Assembly: GCA_002412495.1 (NCBI GenBank)
Contig: DHVE01000018.1
Span: 1-15,498, forward strand
Length of the DNA: 15,498 nt
Reading direction: 5' to 3'
Source: Betaproteobacteria bacterium UBA5216
GTDB lineage: Bacteria; Pseudomonadota; Gammaproteobacteria; Burkholderiales; SG8-41
Shown one piece after another: positions 1 through 7,361 of this stretch. The position numbers and the translations under genes were made by a program. Below the pieces are notes generated by a model. That model was not told the origin of the DNA, made no database searches, and worked only from the letters and a program-made list of their open reading frames with translations. Each line of letters opens with the position of its first letter. Position 1 is the stretch's first letter.

Positions 1-131
1 GCGCCGTTGGGGCCGATGATCACGCGCAGCTCGTTCTGATCAATGTAGAGGTTCAGCGCGTCGATCGCCTTGAATCCGTCGAACGAAACAGTAAGGTCTT
101 CGATGGCGATGGCAAAGTCGGTGTTACTCAT
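1..131 (-). CDS. urtD: UrtD, ATP-binding subunit of urea ABC transporter (5' end only)
   Basis: This is the N-terminal 43 codons of an ABC ATPase; the gene leaves the window at its left edge. It starts with ATG at 131, and the visible protein (MSNTDFAIAIEDL...) ends at IIGPNGA. Residues 40-43 (GPNG) are the beginning of a Walker A loop, so the nucleotide-binding domain is just entered. A GGGAG Shine-Dalgarno at 143-139 lies 7 nt upstream, inside the end of urtC. The urtC stop codon TAA is followed directly by this ATG, so translation is probably coupled. By position (after urtA, urtB and urtC) this is UrtD, one of the two cytoplasmic ATPases that energise urea import; urtE would be expected next. 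Generic LivG-type ATPases look similar, so the name rests on operon context. Confidence 0.85.
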   Translation of the reverse strand, partial: MSNTDFAIAIEDLTVSFDGFKAIDALNLYIDQNELRVIIGPNG

Positions 132-1334
132 TTAAATGCTCCCATGCACGGCATTTTTGGGCAGCGGGGCGCCATCTGCCTGCGCGCGCGAAGGTTTTCC
201 CGCGGCAGGCTCCTGCGGTGCGGCCACTTCCGGCACGGAAGCGACGGCTTTGCTGCCCTGCCGCTTTGCCCACCAGGGAACCACGTGGCTTTCCCACAAC
301 CCCGCCAAGCCCATCGGGAATGCCATCGTCACGCCGATAAACAACGCAGCCATCATGAACAGCCACATCTCGGGAAAACTTTCGGAAAAAAACGTTTTGC
401 CGGCATTGACCAGCAGCGTGCCGTAGACCGCGCCGACCAGACTCATGCGCCCGCCCACCGCTGCGAAGATCACCATTTCAATCGATGGCACGATGCCGAC
501 GAAGCTGGGCGACATGAAACCCACCTGCAACGAGAACAGCGCACCGCCGATGCCCGATAACGCGGCTGCCAGACAGAAGGTGAATATCCGAAAATCGGCA
601 ACGTCGTAACCGGAGAAGCGCACGCGGTCTTCCTTGTCGCGCATCGCCAGGAGCAGCGTGCCTGCCTTGCCGGTCTGTATCCAGCGGCACAGCAGAATGC
701 TGCTGATCAGCAGCGCCACGCACGCGTAATACAAAATGTATTTGGCACTGTTGGTGCGCGTGTCCCAACCAAGCATCGTCTTAAGGTCGGTCATCCCGTT
801 CACGCCCCCGGTGTAGCCCTGCTGGCCGATGATGAGTACGGTGAGTATCAGCGCCACCGCCTGCGTGATGATCGCGAAATAAACGCCGCCAACACGGCGT
901 TTGAACATGGCAAAGCTGATAATCCACGCCAACACCGCGGGCACCGCAATCACCGCGATTAGCGTCAGCGGCAAGGACTTAAACGGCAGCCAAAACGCGG
1001 GTAGCGCCGTGAGCTGATTCCAGTCCATGAAGTCGGGGATACCAGGCGTGGACTGAATTTTGGTGGTGATCGGGTCAGATGCCTCCAGCTTGAGGAACAT
1101 CGCCATTGCATAGCCGCCGAGACCAAAAAAAACGCCCTGGCCGAGACTCAACACGCCGCCATAACCCCACACCATCACCAGCCCCACCGCGACGAAAGCG
1201 TATGTCAGGTATTTGCCCACGAGGTTGAGCCTGAAGATGTCGAGTGCCAGCGGCAGCACCACGGCCAGCAGCAGCGTGAGTACCAGAAGGCTCGCCAGTT
1301 GGTACCGCTTGATCAGAGCTTGCAGGGAGGTCAT
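132..1334 (-). CDS. urtC: UrtC, inner-membrane permease of urea ABC transporter
   Basis: A 400-residue LivM/UrtC-type permease with roughly ten hydrophobic segments. The family motif GYGGVLSLGQ at residues 57-66 and the cytoplasmic coupling loop around 225-250 (LLLAMRDKEDRVRFSGYDV) are clear. UrtC pairs with UrtB to form the channel for urea or short amides delivered by UrtA. The start is taken as ATG at 1334, because a GGAG motif at 1347-1344 lies 9 nt upstream; a TTG five codons earlier is in frame but overlaps that motif. The last 40 residues are an Ala/Pro-rich, hydrophilic tail (AVASVPEVAAPQEPAAGKP) after the final helix, longer than transport requires. The gap to urtB is 52 bp and urtD follows with none. 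Assignment as UrtC rather than generic LivM rests on the UrtA neighbour and overall similarity. Confidence 0.9.
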   Translation of the reverse strand: MTSLQALIKRYQLASLLVLTLLLAVVLPLALDIFRLNLVGKYLTYAFVAVGLVMVWGYGGVLSLGQGVFFGLGGYAMAMFLKLEASDPITTKIQSTPGIPDFMDWNQLTALPAFWLPFKSLPLTLIAVIAVPAVLAWIISFAMFKRRVGGVYFAIITQAVALILTVLIIGQQGYTGGVNGMTDLKTMLGWDTRTNSAKYILYYACVALLISSILLCRWIQTGKAGTLLLAMRDKEDRVRFSGYDVADFRIFTFCLAAALSGIGGALFSLQVGFMSPSFVGIVPSIEMVIFAAVGGRMSLVGAVYGTLLVNAGKTFFSESFPEMWLFMMAALFIGVTMAFPMGLAGLWESHVVPWWAKRQGSKAVASVPEVAAPQEPAAGKPSRAQADGAPLPKNAVHGSI

Positions 1335-1386
1335 GTGGCATGGCTCCAATATGATGTTTTAAACAATTGCCTAGCGTGATTCATCG

Positions 1387-2301
1387 TCATCGACGCACTT
1401 TGCTCGCGAACAAGCCCTGCGGGCGCATCATCAGAATCAGCACGATCAGTGTCAGCGTCAGCACCTTGGCCATGGAGCCGTGCATGAAGAACTCCGCAAG
1501 CGATTGCGTTTGCGCGATGCCGAAGGCAGACACCACGGTACCCAGTAGACTGGCCGCGCCACCAAAGGTCACGACGAGAAAGGAGTCAACGATATAGAGC
1601 TGGCCGGAAGTCGGGCCGGTGGAGCCAATCGTGGTAAAAGCCGCCCCCGCCACGCCCGCGATGCCACAGCCGATGGCGAACGTCAGGCGATCGGTCTTCT
1701 TTGTATCGATACCGGTGGCACCGGCCATCGCGCGGTTGCTCACGGTGGCGCGCACGCGCAGGCCCCAGCGGCTCTTGCTAAGCGCCAGCAGCACGCAGCA
1801 GGTAACGACCAAGGTCAACGCCAACACGAAGAGACCGTTGCGCGGAATGTCCAGGCCCGGCACTGGCGCCCACGCACCGAGCAGCCAGTCGGGCAGCGTG
1901 GGACTGACTTCCTTCGGGCCGATGAAGGTGCGGAAGCACTGCTGCATCGCGAGACTGACACCCCATGTCGCAAGCAGCGTATCGAGCGGACGCTTGTAAA
2001 GGTGCCGGATAAGCGCCCATTCAATGAACCAGCCGCCAGCAAAGGCGATCCCGAACGCCAGCACCACGGCAAACGGAAAATAAACCGGCATCAGATTGGG
2101 CGCAAACTGGCTGGTAAGCGTGGAACCGAGATAGATGGTATAGGCGCCCAGCGCCATAAACTCGCCGTGCGCCATGTTGATAACGCCCATCTGGCCGAAT
2201 ATGATCGCGAGCCCCAGCCCCATCAGCAGCAGAACGGCGAACAAGCTTAGGCCGGCAAATCCCTGCATCAAGCCGATGTTCAGCAGTTCAGAGAAATTCA
2301 T
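1387..2301 (-). CDS. urtB: UrtB, inner-membrane permease of urea ABC transporter
   Basis: A 304-residue LivH/UrtB-type permease with about eight hydrophobic segments. The signature QMGVINMAHGEFMALGAY at residues 37-54 is typical of this family. The coupling loop WGLRVRATVSNRAMAGATGI (179-198) contacts the ATPases. It lacks the long N-terminal periplasmic extension found in some UrtB proteins, so it belongs to the short form. ATG at 2301 is preceded by AGGAG at 2314-2310 with 8-nt spacing. It is the second gene of the operon, 72 bp after urtA, and that gap contains a strong stem-loop. With UrtC it forms the membrane channel. Confidence in the permease family is very high; urea as the substrate is inferred from UrtA and gene order. 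Confidence 0.92.
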   Translation of the reverse strand: MNFSELLNIGLMQGFAGLSLFAVLLLMGLGLAIIFGQMGVINMAHGEFMALGAYTIYLGSTLTSQFAPNLMPVYFPFAVVLAFGIAFAGGWFIEWALIRHLYKRPLDTLLATWGVSLAMQQCFRTFIGPKEVSPTLPDWLLGAWAPVPGLDIPRNGLFVLALTLVVTCCVLLALSKSRWGLRVRATVSNRAMAGATGIDTKKTDRLTFAIGCGIAGVAGAAFTTIGSTGPTSGQLYIVDSFLVVTFGGAASLLGTVVSAFGIAQTQSLAEFFMHGSMAKVLTLTLIVLILMMRPQGLFASKVRR

Positions 2302-2323
2302 GTTTTATGCTCCTGAGGACCGG

Positions 2324-2358
2324 CGGTGCGGCCGCACGCTCATGCGTCGGCCGCACCG
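2324..2358 (-). repeat. Intercistronic inverted repeat between urtA and urtB
   Basis: Perfect 11-bp arms CGGTGCGGCCG (2324-2334) and CGGCCGCACCG (2348-2358) flank a 13-nt loop, within which ACG/CGT (2336-2338/2345-2347) can add three pairs. In the urtA mRNA this forms a very stable GC hairpin just after the urtA stop. There is no U-run after it, so it does not look like a simple intrinsic terminator. A role as an mRNA 3'-end stabiliser or partial terminator that raises UrtA over UrtB is an inference; such hairpins are common after binding-protein genes of ABC operons. Confidence 0.7.
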
Positions 2359-2373
2359 ATTCCATTGAGATCG

Positions 2374-3663
2374 TTATTGATAGCCCTTGGGGAACGGATC
2401 CGGTTTGATGAGTTCAGGCGACTCGGCGACAACCTTGAAGGTGGCGTCAGGCATCCCCATCGCTATGCGTGACTTGCTCCACAGGTGATGATTGGCGTCG
2501 AGTTTGACGTAACCTTCCGGCGCCTGCTTTAACTCGATACCCGGCGAAGCCGCCACCACCTTATCCACGTCAAAGCTGCCGGCTTTCTCGACAGCGGCTT
2601 TCCACAGCCACGCGCCGAGATAAGCGGCCTGTGTGACATCGCCAATGACAGATTTCGGACCGTACTTGGCTTTGAAGGCAGCGACAAATTTCTTGTTGTT
2701 CTCGTTATCAAGCGACTGGAAGTACTTCATCGAGGAATAGAAGCCCTGGAAGTTCTCGCCGCCAACGCCGGTCATTTCATCTTCGGTCACGGACAAGGTC
2801 AGCAGCAGTTGCTTGTCACCGGTGATGCCCGCGGCTTTCAGCGCTTTGTAAAATGCCACGTTCGAGCCGCCGACCACGGCGGTAAAAATGCAATCCGGCT
2901 TTTGCAGCTTGATCTTGTTCATCAGTGAGCCGAAGTTGGTGCTGCCAAGCGGGTAATACTCTTCCCCGACAACCTTGGCTTTCTGGAAGTTCTCAATGTG
3001 CTTGCGCGCGATTTTCATCGAAGTGCGCGGCCAGATGTAGTCGGAGCCGATGAGAAAGAAAGTCTTCGCTTTTTTCTCGGTCTTGGCCCATTCGAGTCCG
3101 TACAGAATCTGCTGAGTAGCTTCCTGCCCGGTGTAGAACACGTTCTTCGATTGCTCGAGACCTTCATAAAAGGTCGGGTAGTACAGCAGCCCGTTTTCTT
3201 TTTCAAACACGGGCAGCACGGCCTTTCGCGAGGCCGAGGTCCAGCACCCAAACACCGCGGCACAGCGATCATTGATAAGCAGCTTCTTGGATTTTTCCGC
3301 AAAAGTGGGCCAGTCCGACGCGCCGTCTTCCTTGATCACCTTGATCTTGCGACCGAGGATGCCTCCCATCGCATTGATCTGGTCAATGGCAAGCTGTTCG
3401 GCCTGGATCGACCCCGTTTCCGATATCGCCATGGTGCCGGTGGCGGAGTGCAACTGCCCGACGGTGACCTCGGTTTCCGTAATCGCGAGCTTAGTGGTGT
3501 TGACCTTGGCAGTGGGGAATTGCTGTGCAAGCGAAATCCCGGGTACCGCCAATACCGGCAGCGCCGAGATGCCTTGCAGAATGCGCCGACGATGCATCGA
3601 TGGGGTATCCGTGGTCTCGGAGACATCTGCCGAACGATCATTGGGATCTTTACGCTGAGTCAT
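2374..3663 (-). CDS. urtA: UrtA, periplasmic urea/short-chain amide binding protein, Tat-exported
   Basis: A 429-residue substrate-binding protein of the Leu/Ile/Val-type fold (peripla_BP_5/6) with strong UrtA character: LLYYPTFYEGLEQS at 159-172, IGSDYIWPRTS at 205-215 and a GGENFQGFY segment at 301-309. A twin-arginine signal is seen at residues 24-30 (HRRRILQ) followed by a hydrophobic stretch ending ISLA|QQ near 47, so export is probably folded via Tat. The start is set at ATG 3663 because GGAG at 3673-3670 lies 6 nt upstream. The in-frame ATG at 3675 would contain that ribosome site and has none of its own. The n-region before the arginines is long (about 23 residues). It is the first gene of the operon and is divergent from the permease-kinase gene. 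Amide-binding FmdD-type paralogues are the main alternative. Confidence 0.93.
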   Translation of the reverse strand: MTQRKDPNDRSADVSETTDTPSMHRRRILQGISALPVLAVPGISLAQQFPTAKVNTTKLAITETEVTVGQLHSATGTMAISETGSIQAEQLAIDQINAMGGILGRKIKVIKEDGASDWPTFAEKSKKLLINDRCAAVFGCWTSASRKAVLPVFEKENGLLYYPTFYEGLEQSKNVFYTGQEATQQILYGLEWAKTEKKAKTFFLIGSDYIWPRTSMKIARKHIENFQKAKVVGEEYYPLGSTNFGSLMNKIKLQKPDCIFTAVVGGSNVAFYKALKAAGITGDKQLLLTLSVTEDEMTGVGGENFQGFYSSMKYFQSLDNENNKKFVAAFKAKYGPKSVIGDVTQAAYLGAWLWKAAVEKAGSFDVDKVVAASPGIELKQAPEGYVKLDANHHLWSKSRIAMGMPDATFKVVAESPELIKPDPFPKGYQ

Positions 3664-3769
3664 GGTTTTCTCCATTAGTAGTAGTCAATAAATTTCTAGC
3701 CGGGCGCCGCTGCCGCACTTCAATTTGCTTTCGACGCCCGCACAGTAGCCTGACTATTGCATCGCACAA

Positions 3770-3787
3770 ATACGCAAAATCGCGTAT
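3770..3787. promoter_or_regulatory. Palindrome ATACGC-N6-GCGTAT, possible operator
   Basis: Perfect 6-bp arms ATACGC and GCGTAT are separated by AAAATC. The site is 107-124 bp upstream of the urtA start and about 60 bp upstream of the sigma-54 element of the divergent gene, a position suitable for a regulator acting on either side. The binding factor is unknown; the LuxR-type regulator encoded at 7351-8322 is one candidate. A chance palindrome of this size is possible in 326 bp. Confidence 0.4.
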
Positions 3788-3847
3788 ATCCATTTCACCC
3801 TGGTTTGCCGGACATTTTTTCTGCACCTCACCGCCATTTCCCCCTTA

Positions 3848-3863
3848 TGGCTCGACTCTTGCT
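3848..3863 (+). promoter_or_regulatory. Sigma-54 (RpoN) -24/-12 promoter for the permease-kinase gene
   Basis: TGGCTCG-ACTC-TTGCT matches the consensus TGGCACG-N4-TTGCW at every fixed position except one (T for A at 3852). The GG (3849-3850) and GC (3861-3862) have the required spacing. The predicted start of transcription is near 3874, leaving a leader of about 116 nt before ATG 3990. Sigma-54 promoters need an enhancer-binding activator such as NtrC, so this suggests nitrogen control. No strong enhancer dyad was found upstream by eye. Confidence 0.6.
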
Positions 3864-3989
3864 CTCAGTATGGTTGCATCGCGTCTTCATCAAAATTTCA
3901 CCGAAGCGCACCGCAACATATTTGCTGTTTTGGTGCGCCACTGCTGATTCACGCACCACCAGAAGGCGCGAACGGCGCGGCTCAACATC

Positions 3990-6900
3990 ATGTCCATTCA
4001 AAAAATCATTCCGATCCGTCGCGATTACAACCGCTGGGTGGCCAACCAGACGCTGGAGGACTACGCGCTGCGTTTCACAGCGCACAGCGCGCGGCGCTGG
4101 TCGAATTTCCGGGTGGCGAATACAGCTCTCGGCGCAATTTCATTTCTGGCCCTCGAGGCGATCGGCGGCGCGATCACGTTGAATTACGGATTCACCAACG
4201 CCGTGTGGGCGATTATCAGTGTGAGCGTGCTCATTTTTCTCACCGGGCTTCCGATCAGTTATTACGCCGCCAAGCACGGCCTCGACATGGATTTGTTGAC
4301 GCGAGGCGCCGGCTTCGGTTATCTCGGATCAACCATCACCTCGCTGATTTACGCTTCCTTCACCTTCATCTTTTTTGCCATCGAAGCGGCGATCATGGCT
4401 CACGCTCTGAAGCTGTGTCTGGGCATCCCTCTACCCATCGGCTATATCGTCAGCGCGTTGGCCGTCATTCCGCTGGTGACGCACGGCATCACGCTGATAA
4501 GCCGTTTCCAGACATGGACCCAGCCGCTGTGGATCGCGCTGCACCTGTTGCCATTTGCCTACGTCGCGCTGCAGGCGCCACAGACATTCAACCAGTGGAC
4601 CACCTTCGCCGGCGCGCACGGTGATGCATCCGGCGGCTTTAACCTGCTGCACTATGGAGCGGCGTCCTGCGTGGTCATGTCGCTGGTGGTTCAGATCGGC
4701 GAGCAAGTCGATTTCCTGCGCTTTCTGCCGCGGCCCACTGCACAAACACGCACCGGATGGTGGATTGCGCTGGTTGTCGCGGGACCTGGATGGATTATTC
4801 CCGGTGCGCTTAAATTGCTCGCAGGATCATTCCTCGCATTCCTCGCACTACAACATGAAGTGCCGCTGGATCAAGCGGCCGAGCCAACGCAAATGTACCT
4901 GACCGCCTTCAGTTACGTCTTCACCTCGCCGGAGTTCGCGCTGATTGCCACCGGGTTGTTCGTCGTGCTATCACAACTGAAGATCAACGTGACCAATGCC
5001 TACGCTGGCTCCATCGCGTGGTCGAACTTTTTTGCGCGTGTTACACAGAGCCACCCAGGTCGCGTGGTATGGGTGGTATTCAACGTGATGATCGCGTTTT
5101 TGCTCACGGCGTTCGGCATTTTCAAGGCGCTGGAAACCATACTCGGCCTCTACGCCAATCTGGCCATCGCATGGATAGGTGCATTGGTCGCAGATCTCGT
5201 GATCAACAAACCCCTGGGATTGAGTCCGCCCAACGTCGAGTTCAAGCGCGCGCATCTCTACGACATCAATCCGGTGGGTCTGGGCGCGATGGCTATTGCC
5301 GCGGTGATTTCGGTGGCGGCGTACGCCGGGGCCATGGGCGAGATGTGCCGGGCCTTGTCGGCCTTCATCGCCTTCGGTGTTGCGTTCGCGGCCGCGCCAG
5401 CCATCGCATGGGCGACGCGCGGCCAGTACTACCTCGCGCGCGAACCGAAAGCGGAGTCGCCCGGCGCGGGCTTGCAGAAGTGCCGCGTTTGCGAACACGA
5501 GTTCGACGCACCGGACATCGCGCATTGCCCGGCGTATGGTGGCGCCATCTGTTCCCTGTGTTGTTCGCTCGACGCACGCTGCAACGATGGGTGCAAGGAC
5601 GGCGCCCGTTTACACGATCAGTTGACGGCTTTCTTCGGCGGGTGGCTACCGCCGCGCGCGATGGCGTTGTTCAACAGCCCGCTGGGCCGCTACCTTGCAC
5701 AATTGGCGCTGGCGGTGGCACTGATCGCGATCATCATTGGCCTGGTGTACTTTCAGGAGTCACTCGACGGACACGGCTATGACGTACATCTGCAGGGGCC
5801 ATTACTCAAGGTTTTCCTGAGCTTCACACTGGTTGCGGGCGTCACCTCGTGGCTGTTTGTTCTGGCTCGGGAAGGCCGTCAGGTCGCGCGCGAGGAATCC
5901 CTGCTCCAGAATCAGCTCTTGCAACAGGAGGTGGAGGCGCATCAGCAAACCGATGCCGCGTTGGTGCGGGCCAAGGAAGTCGCCGAAGCCGCCAATCTTG
6001 CGAAGAGCCGTTACCTGTCGGGCATCAGCCACGAACTGCGCACGCCGCTTAACGCGATACTCGGCTACGCCCAATTGCTCGAACACGAGAATGGCACCCC
6101 GTCCACCAAGCGCCGCGGCATGAGCGTCATCAAGCGCAGCGGCGAACATCTGTCGGTGCTGATCGATGGCCTGCTGGATATGGCAAAAATCGAGGCCGGA
6201 CGGCTGGTGCTGCGCCGCGACAACGTGGCCTTTCCGGAATTCATCGAGCAACTGGTGCAGATGTTCGAACTGCAGGCCGAAGCCAAGGGACTCTCGCTGA
6301 CGCTTGAGATCGACACGCCGCTGCCCGCGGTCGTGCTCACCGACGAAAAGCGACTGCGGCAGATTCTGATCAACCTGCTGTCCAACGCGATCAAATACAC
6401 CGAAAAGGGGTCGGTCGTTCTGCGTATTGCCTGCCGCCGTCAGATCGCTGAATTCGAGGTGAGGGACACGGGTATCGGCATCGGGGCAACGGACCTCAAA
6501 CGCATTTTCGAGCCGTTCGAGCGCGGCGACTCGGCAGCGGGCGTTGCCGGCACCGGGCTGGGCCTGACCATCAGCGACCTGTTGGCTCAGGTCATGGGCG
6601 GTGATATTTCCGTTACCAGCGTCCCCGGTGCCGGCAGTGTATTCCGTCTGCGCATGATGCTCACCGTCGACCGTCGCGACGTGACGCTGCCGCGCCCTCA
6701 AGCACGCGTCTCGGGCTACCTCGGCCCGCGCAAAACCATCATGGTGACCGATGATGACTCCGATCACCGGACGCTGATGCGCGACACCCTGGGTCCGCTC
6801 GGGTTCTCTCTGTTTACCGCGAGTGACGGCGCGCAATGCCTGAGGTTCCTGCCGCAGTGTGCGCCAGATTTGTTGCTGCTGGACATTTCCATGCCGGGCA

Positions 6901-7361
6901 TCAACGGCTGGGAAGTCGTGCGTCGCATCCGCGCGCAGGGTTTCGACAAGCTTCCGATCATCATCGTATCGGCGAACGCTTTCGAGAGCCAGCATTTGCA
7001 GGACGATCTTGCGAAGCCGTGTGATTTTCTGGTCAAGCCGGTGATCATTCCGCAGTTGCTGGAACTGCTGCGGAATAATCTGTCGCTCGAATGGATTTTT
7101 ACGGAAGATGCAAAATCTTCAACGCACGCAGAGCGCAATGAGCCGATTACCATTTTCCAGCTGGAGGAAAGCGATATCAATGAATTAATTGCGCTTGGCA
7201 ACATCGGCTACGTTCGTGGCATTGAGCTTAAGCTGGCATCGCTGCAACTGGCCACGCCCGATTCGCGCCCTTTGCTCGACAAGCTGGGCGATTTCATTAG
7301 CGCGTTTCAATTCCAGCCTTATCTGGAAACACTGGAGGCTCTGCGCCAACGTGACAAATAG
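3990..7361 (+). CDS. NCS1-type permease fused to hybrid sensor histidine kinase
   Basis: A 1123-residue inner-membrane fusion. Residues about 1-480 form a 12-helix NCS1-like transporter domain (cytosine/purine/allantoin/hydantoin family; RGAGFGYLGS at 105-114). Residues 498-535 hold eight cysteines: C498, C501, C513, C521, C524, C525, C531 and C535. Two more helices (about 568-587 and 605-626) and a charged, probably coiled-coil linker (630-670) follow. The kinase has H681 in HELRTP, an N-box around N799, DTGIGI (826-831) and GTGLGL (854-859). The receiver domain has DDD 921-923, phospho-acceptor D965 and K1016. Residues about 1055-1120 are an unassigned helical module. No clear Shine-Dalgarno precedes ATG 3990, suggesting low expression. 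The response regulator gene overlaps its end. The likely role is sensing a nitrogenous solute through the permease domain, by analogy with the symporter-kinases CbrA and CrbS; the ligand is unknown. Confidence 0.93.
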   Translation: MSIQKIIPIRRDYNRWVANQTLEDYALRFTAHSARRWSNFRVANTALGAISFLALEAIGGAITLNYGFTNAVWAIISVSVLIFLTGLPISYYAAKHGLDMDLLTRGAGFGYLGSTITSLIYASFTFIFFAIEAAIMAHALKLCLGIPLPIGYIVSALAVIPLVTHGITLISRFQTWTQPLWIALHLLPFAYVALQAPQTFNQWTTFAGAHGDASGGFNLLHYGAASCVVMSLVVQIGEQVDFLRFLPRPTAQTRTGWWIALVVAGPGWIIPGALKLLAGSFLAFLALQHEVPLDQAAEPTQMYLTAFSYVFTSPEFALIATGLFVVLSQLKINVTNAYAGSIAWSNFFARVTQSHPGRVVWVVFNVMIAFLLTAFGIFKALETILGLYANLAIAWIGALVADLVINKPLGLSPPNVEFKRAHLYDINPVGLGAMAIAAVISVAAYAGAMGEMCRALSAFIAFGVAFAAAPAIAWATRGQYYLAREPKAESPGAGLQKCRVCEHEFDAPDIAHCPAYGGAICSLCCSLDARCNDGCKDGARLHDQLTAFFGGWLPPRAMALFNSPLGRYLAQLALAVALIAIIIGLVYFQESLDGHGYDVHLQGPLLKVFLSFTLVAGVTSWLFVLAREGRQVAREESLLQNQLLQQEVEAHQQTDAALVRAKEVAEAANLAKSRYLSGISHELRTPLNAILGYAQLLEHENGTPSTKRRGMSVIKRSGEHLSVLIDGLLDMAKIEAGRLVLRRDNVAFPEFIEQLVQMFELQAEAKGLSLTLEIDTPLPAVVLTDEKRLRQILINLLSNAIKYTEKGSVVLRIACRRQIAEFEVRDTGIGIGATDLKRIFEPFERGDSAAGVAGTGLGLTISDLLAQVMGGDISVTSVPGAGSVFRLRMMLTVDRRDVTLPRPQARVSGYLGPRKTIMVTDDDSDHRTLMRDTLGPLGFSLFTASDGAQCLRFLPQCAPDLLLLDISMPGINGWEVVRRIRAQGFDKLPIIIVSANAFESQHLQDDLAKPCDFLVKPVIIPQLLELLRNNLSLEWIFTEDAKSSTHAERNEPITIFQLEESDINELIALGNIGYVRGIELKLASLQLATPDSRPLLDKLGDFISAFQFQPYLETLEALRQRDK

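Larger units (their letters stand above)
3664..3989. other. Divergent intergenic control region urtA / permease-kinase
   Basis: This 326-bp stretch has no convincing gene. It separates two divergent transcription units and is visibly more AT-rich than its flanks. It contains a sigma-54-type promoter on the plus strand (3848-3863) and an 18-bp palindrome (3770-3787). A loose NtrC-like dyad (GCACCA, 5 nt, AGGCGC) lies at 3953-3969. No clear sigma-70 or sigma-54 promoter could be assigned to urtA. A 25-codon ORF at 3870-3947 begins ahead of the expected transcription start and is not called. Confidence 0.7.

Noticed and set aside
2998..3678. 226-codon plus-strand open frame opposite urtA
   Set aside because: Antisense to a well-conserved UrtA; no motif of its own.
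3727..3740. Sigma-54 promoter for urtA on the minus strand
   Set aside because: The GG and GC elements are one base too close for sigma-54, which does not tolerate spacing changes.
3870..3947. 25-codon leader peptide before the permease-kinase
   Set aside because: Its ATG lies a few bases ahead of the transcription start expected from the sigma-54 element, and it has no ribosome site.
5802..6995. 397-codon minus-strand open frame across the kinase domains
   Set aside because: It is antisense to HisKA, HATPase and receiver motifs that are intact on the plus strand; its product is Arg/His/Gln-rich with no family likeness, as expected for a high-GC shadow frame.
7189..7350. Extended N-terminus for the LuxR regulator
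   Set aside because: The 54 extra codons lie wholly inside the kinase gene in another frame and read as non-protein-like sequence; the receiver domain begins right after GTG 7351.
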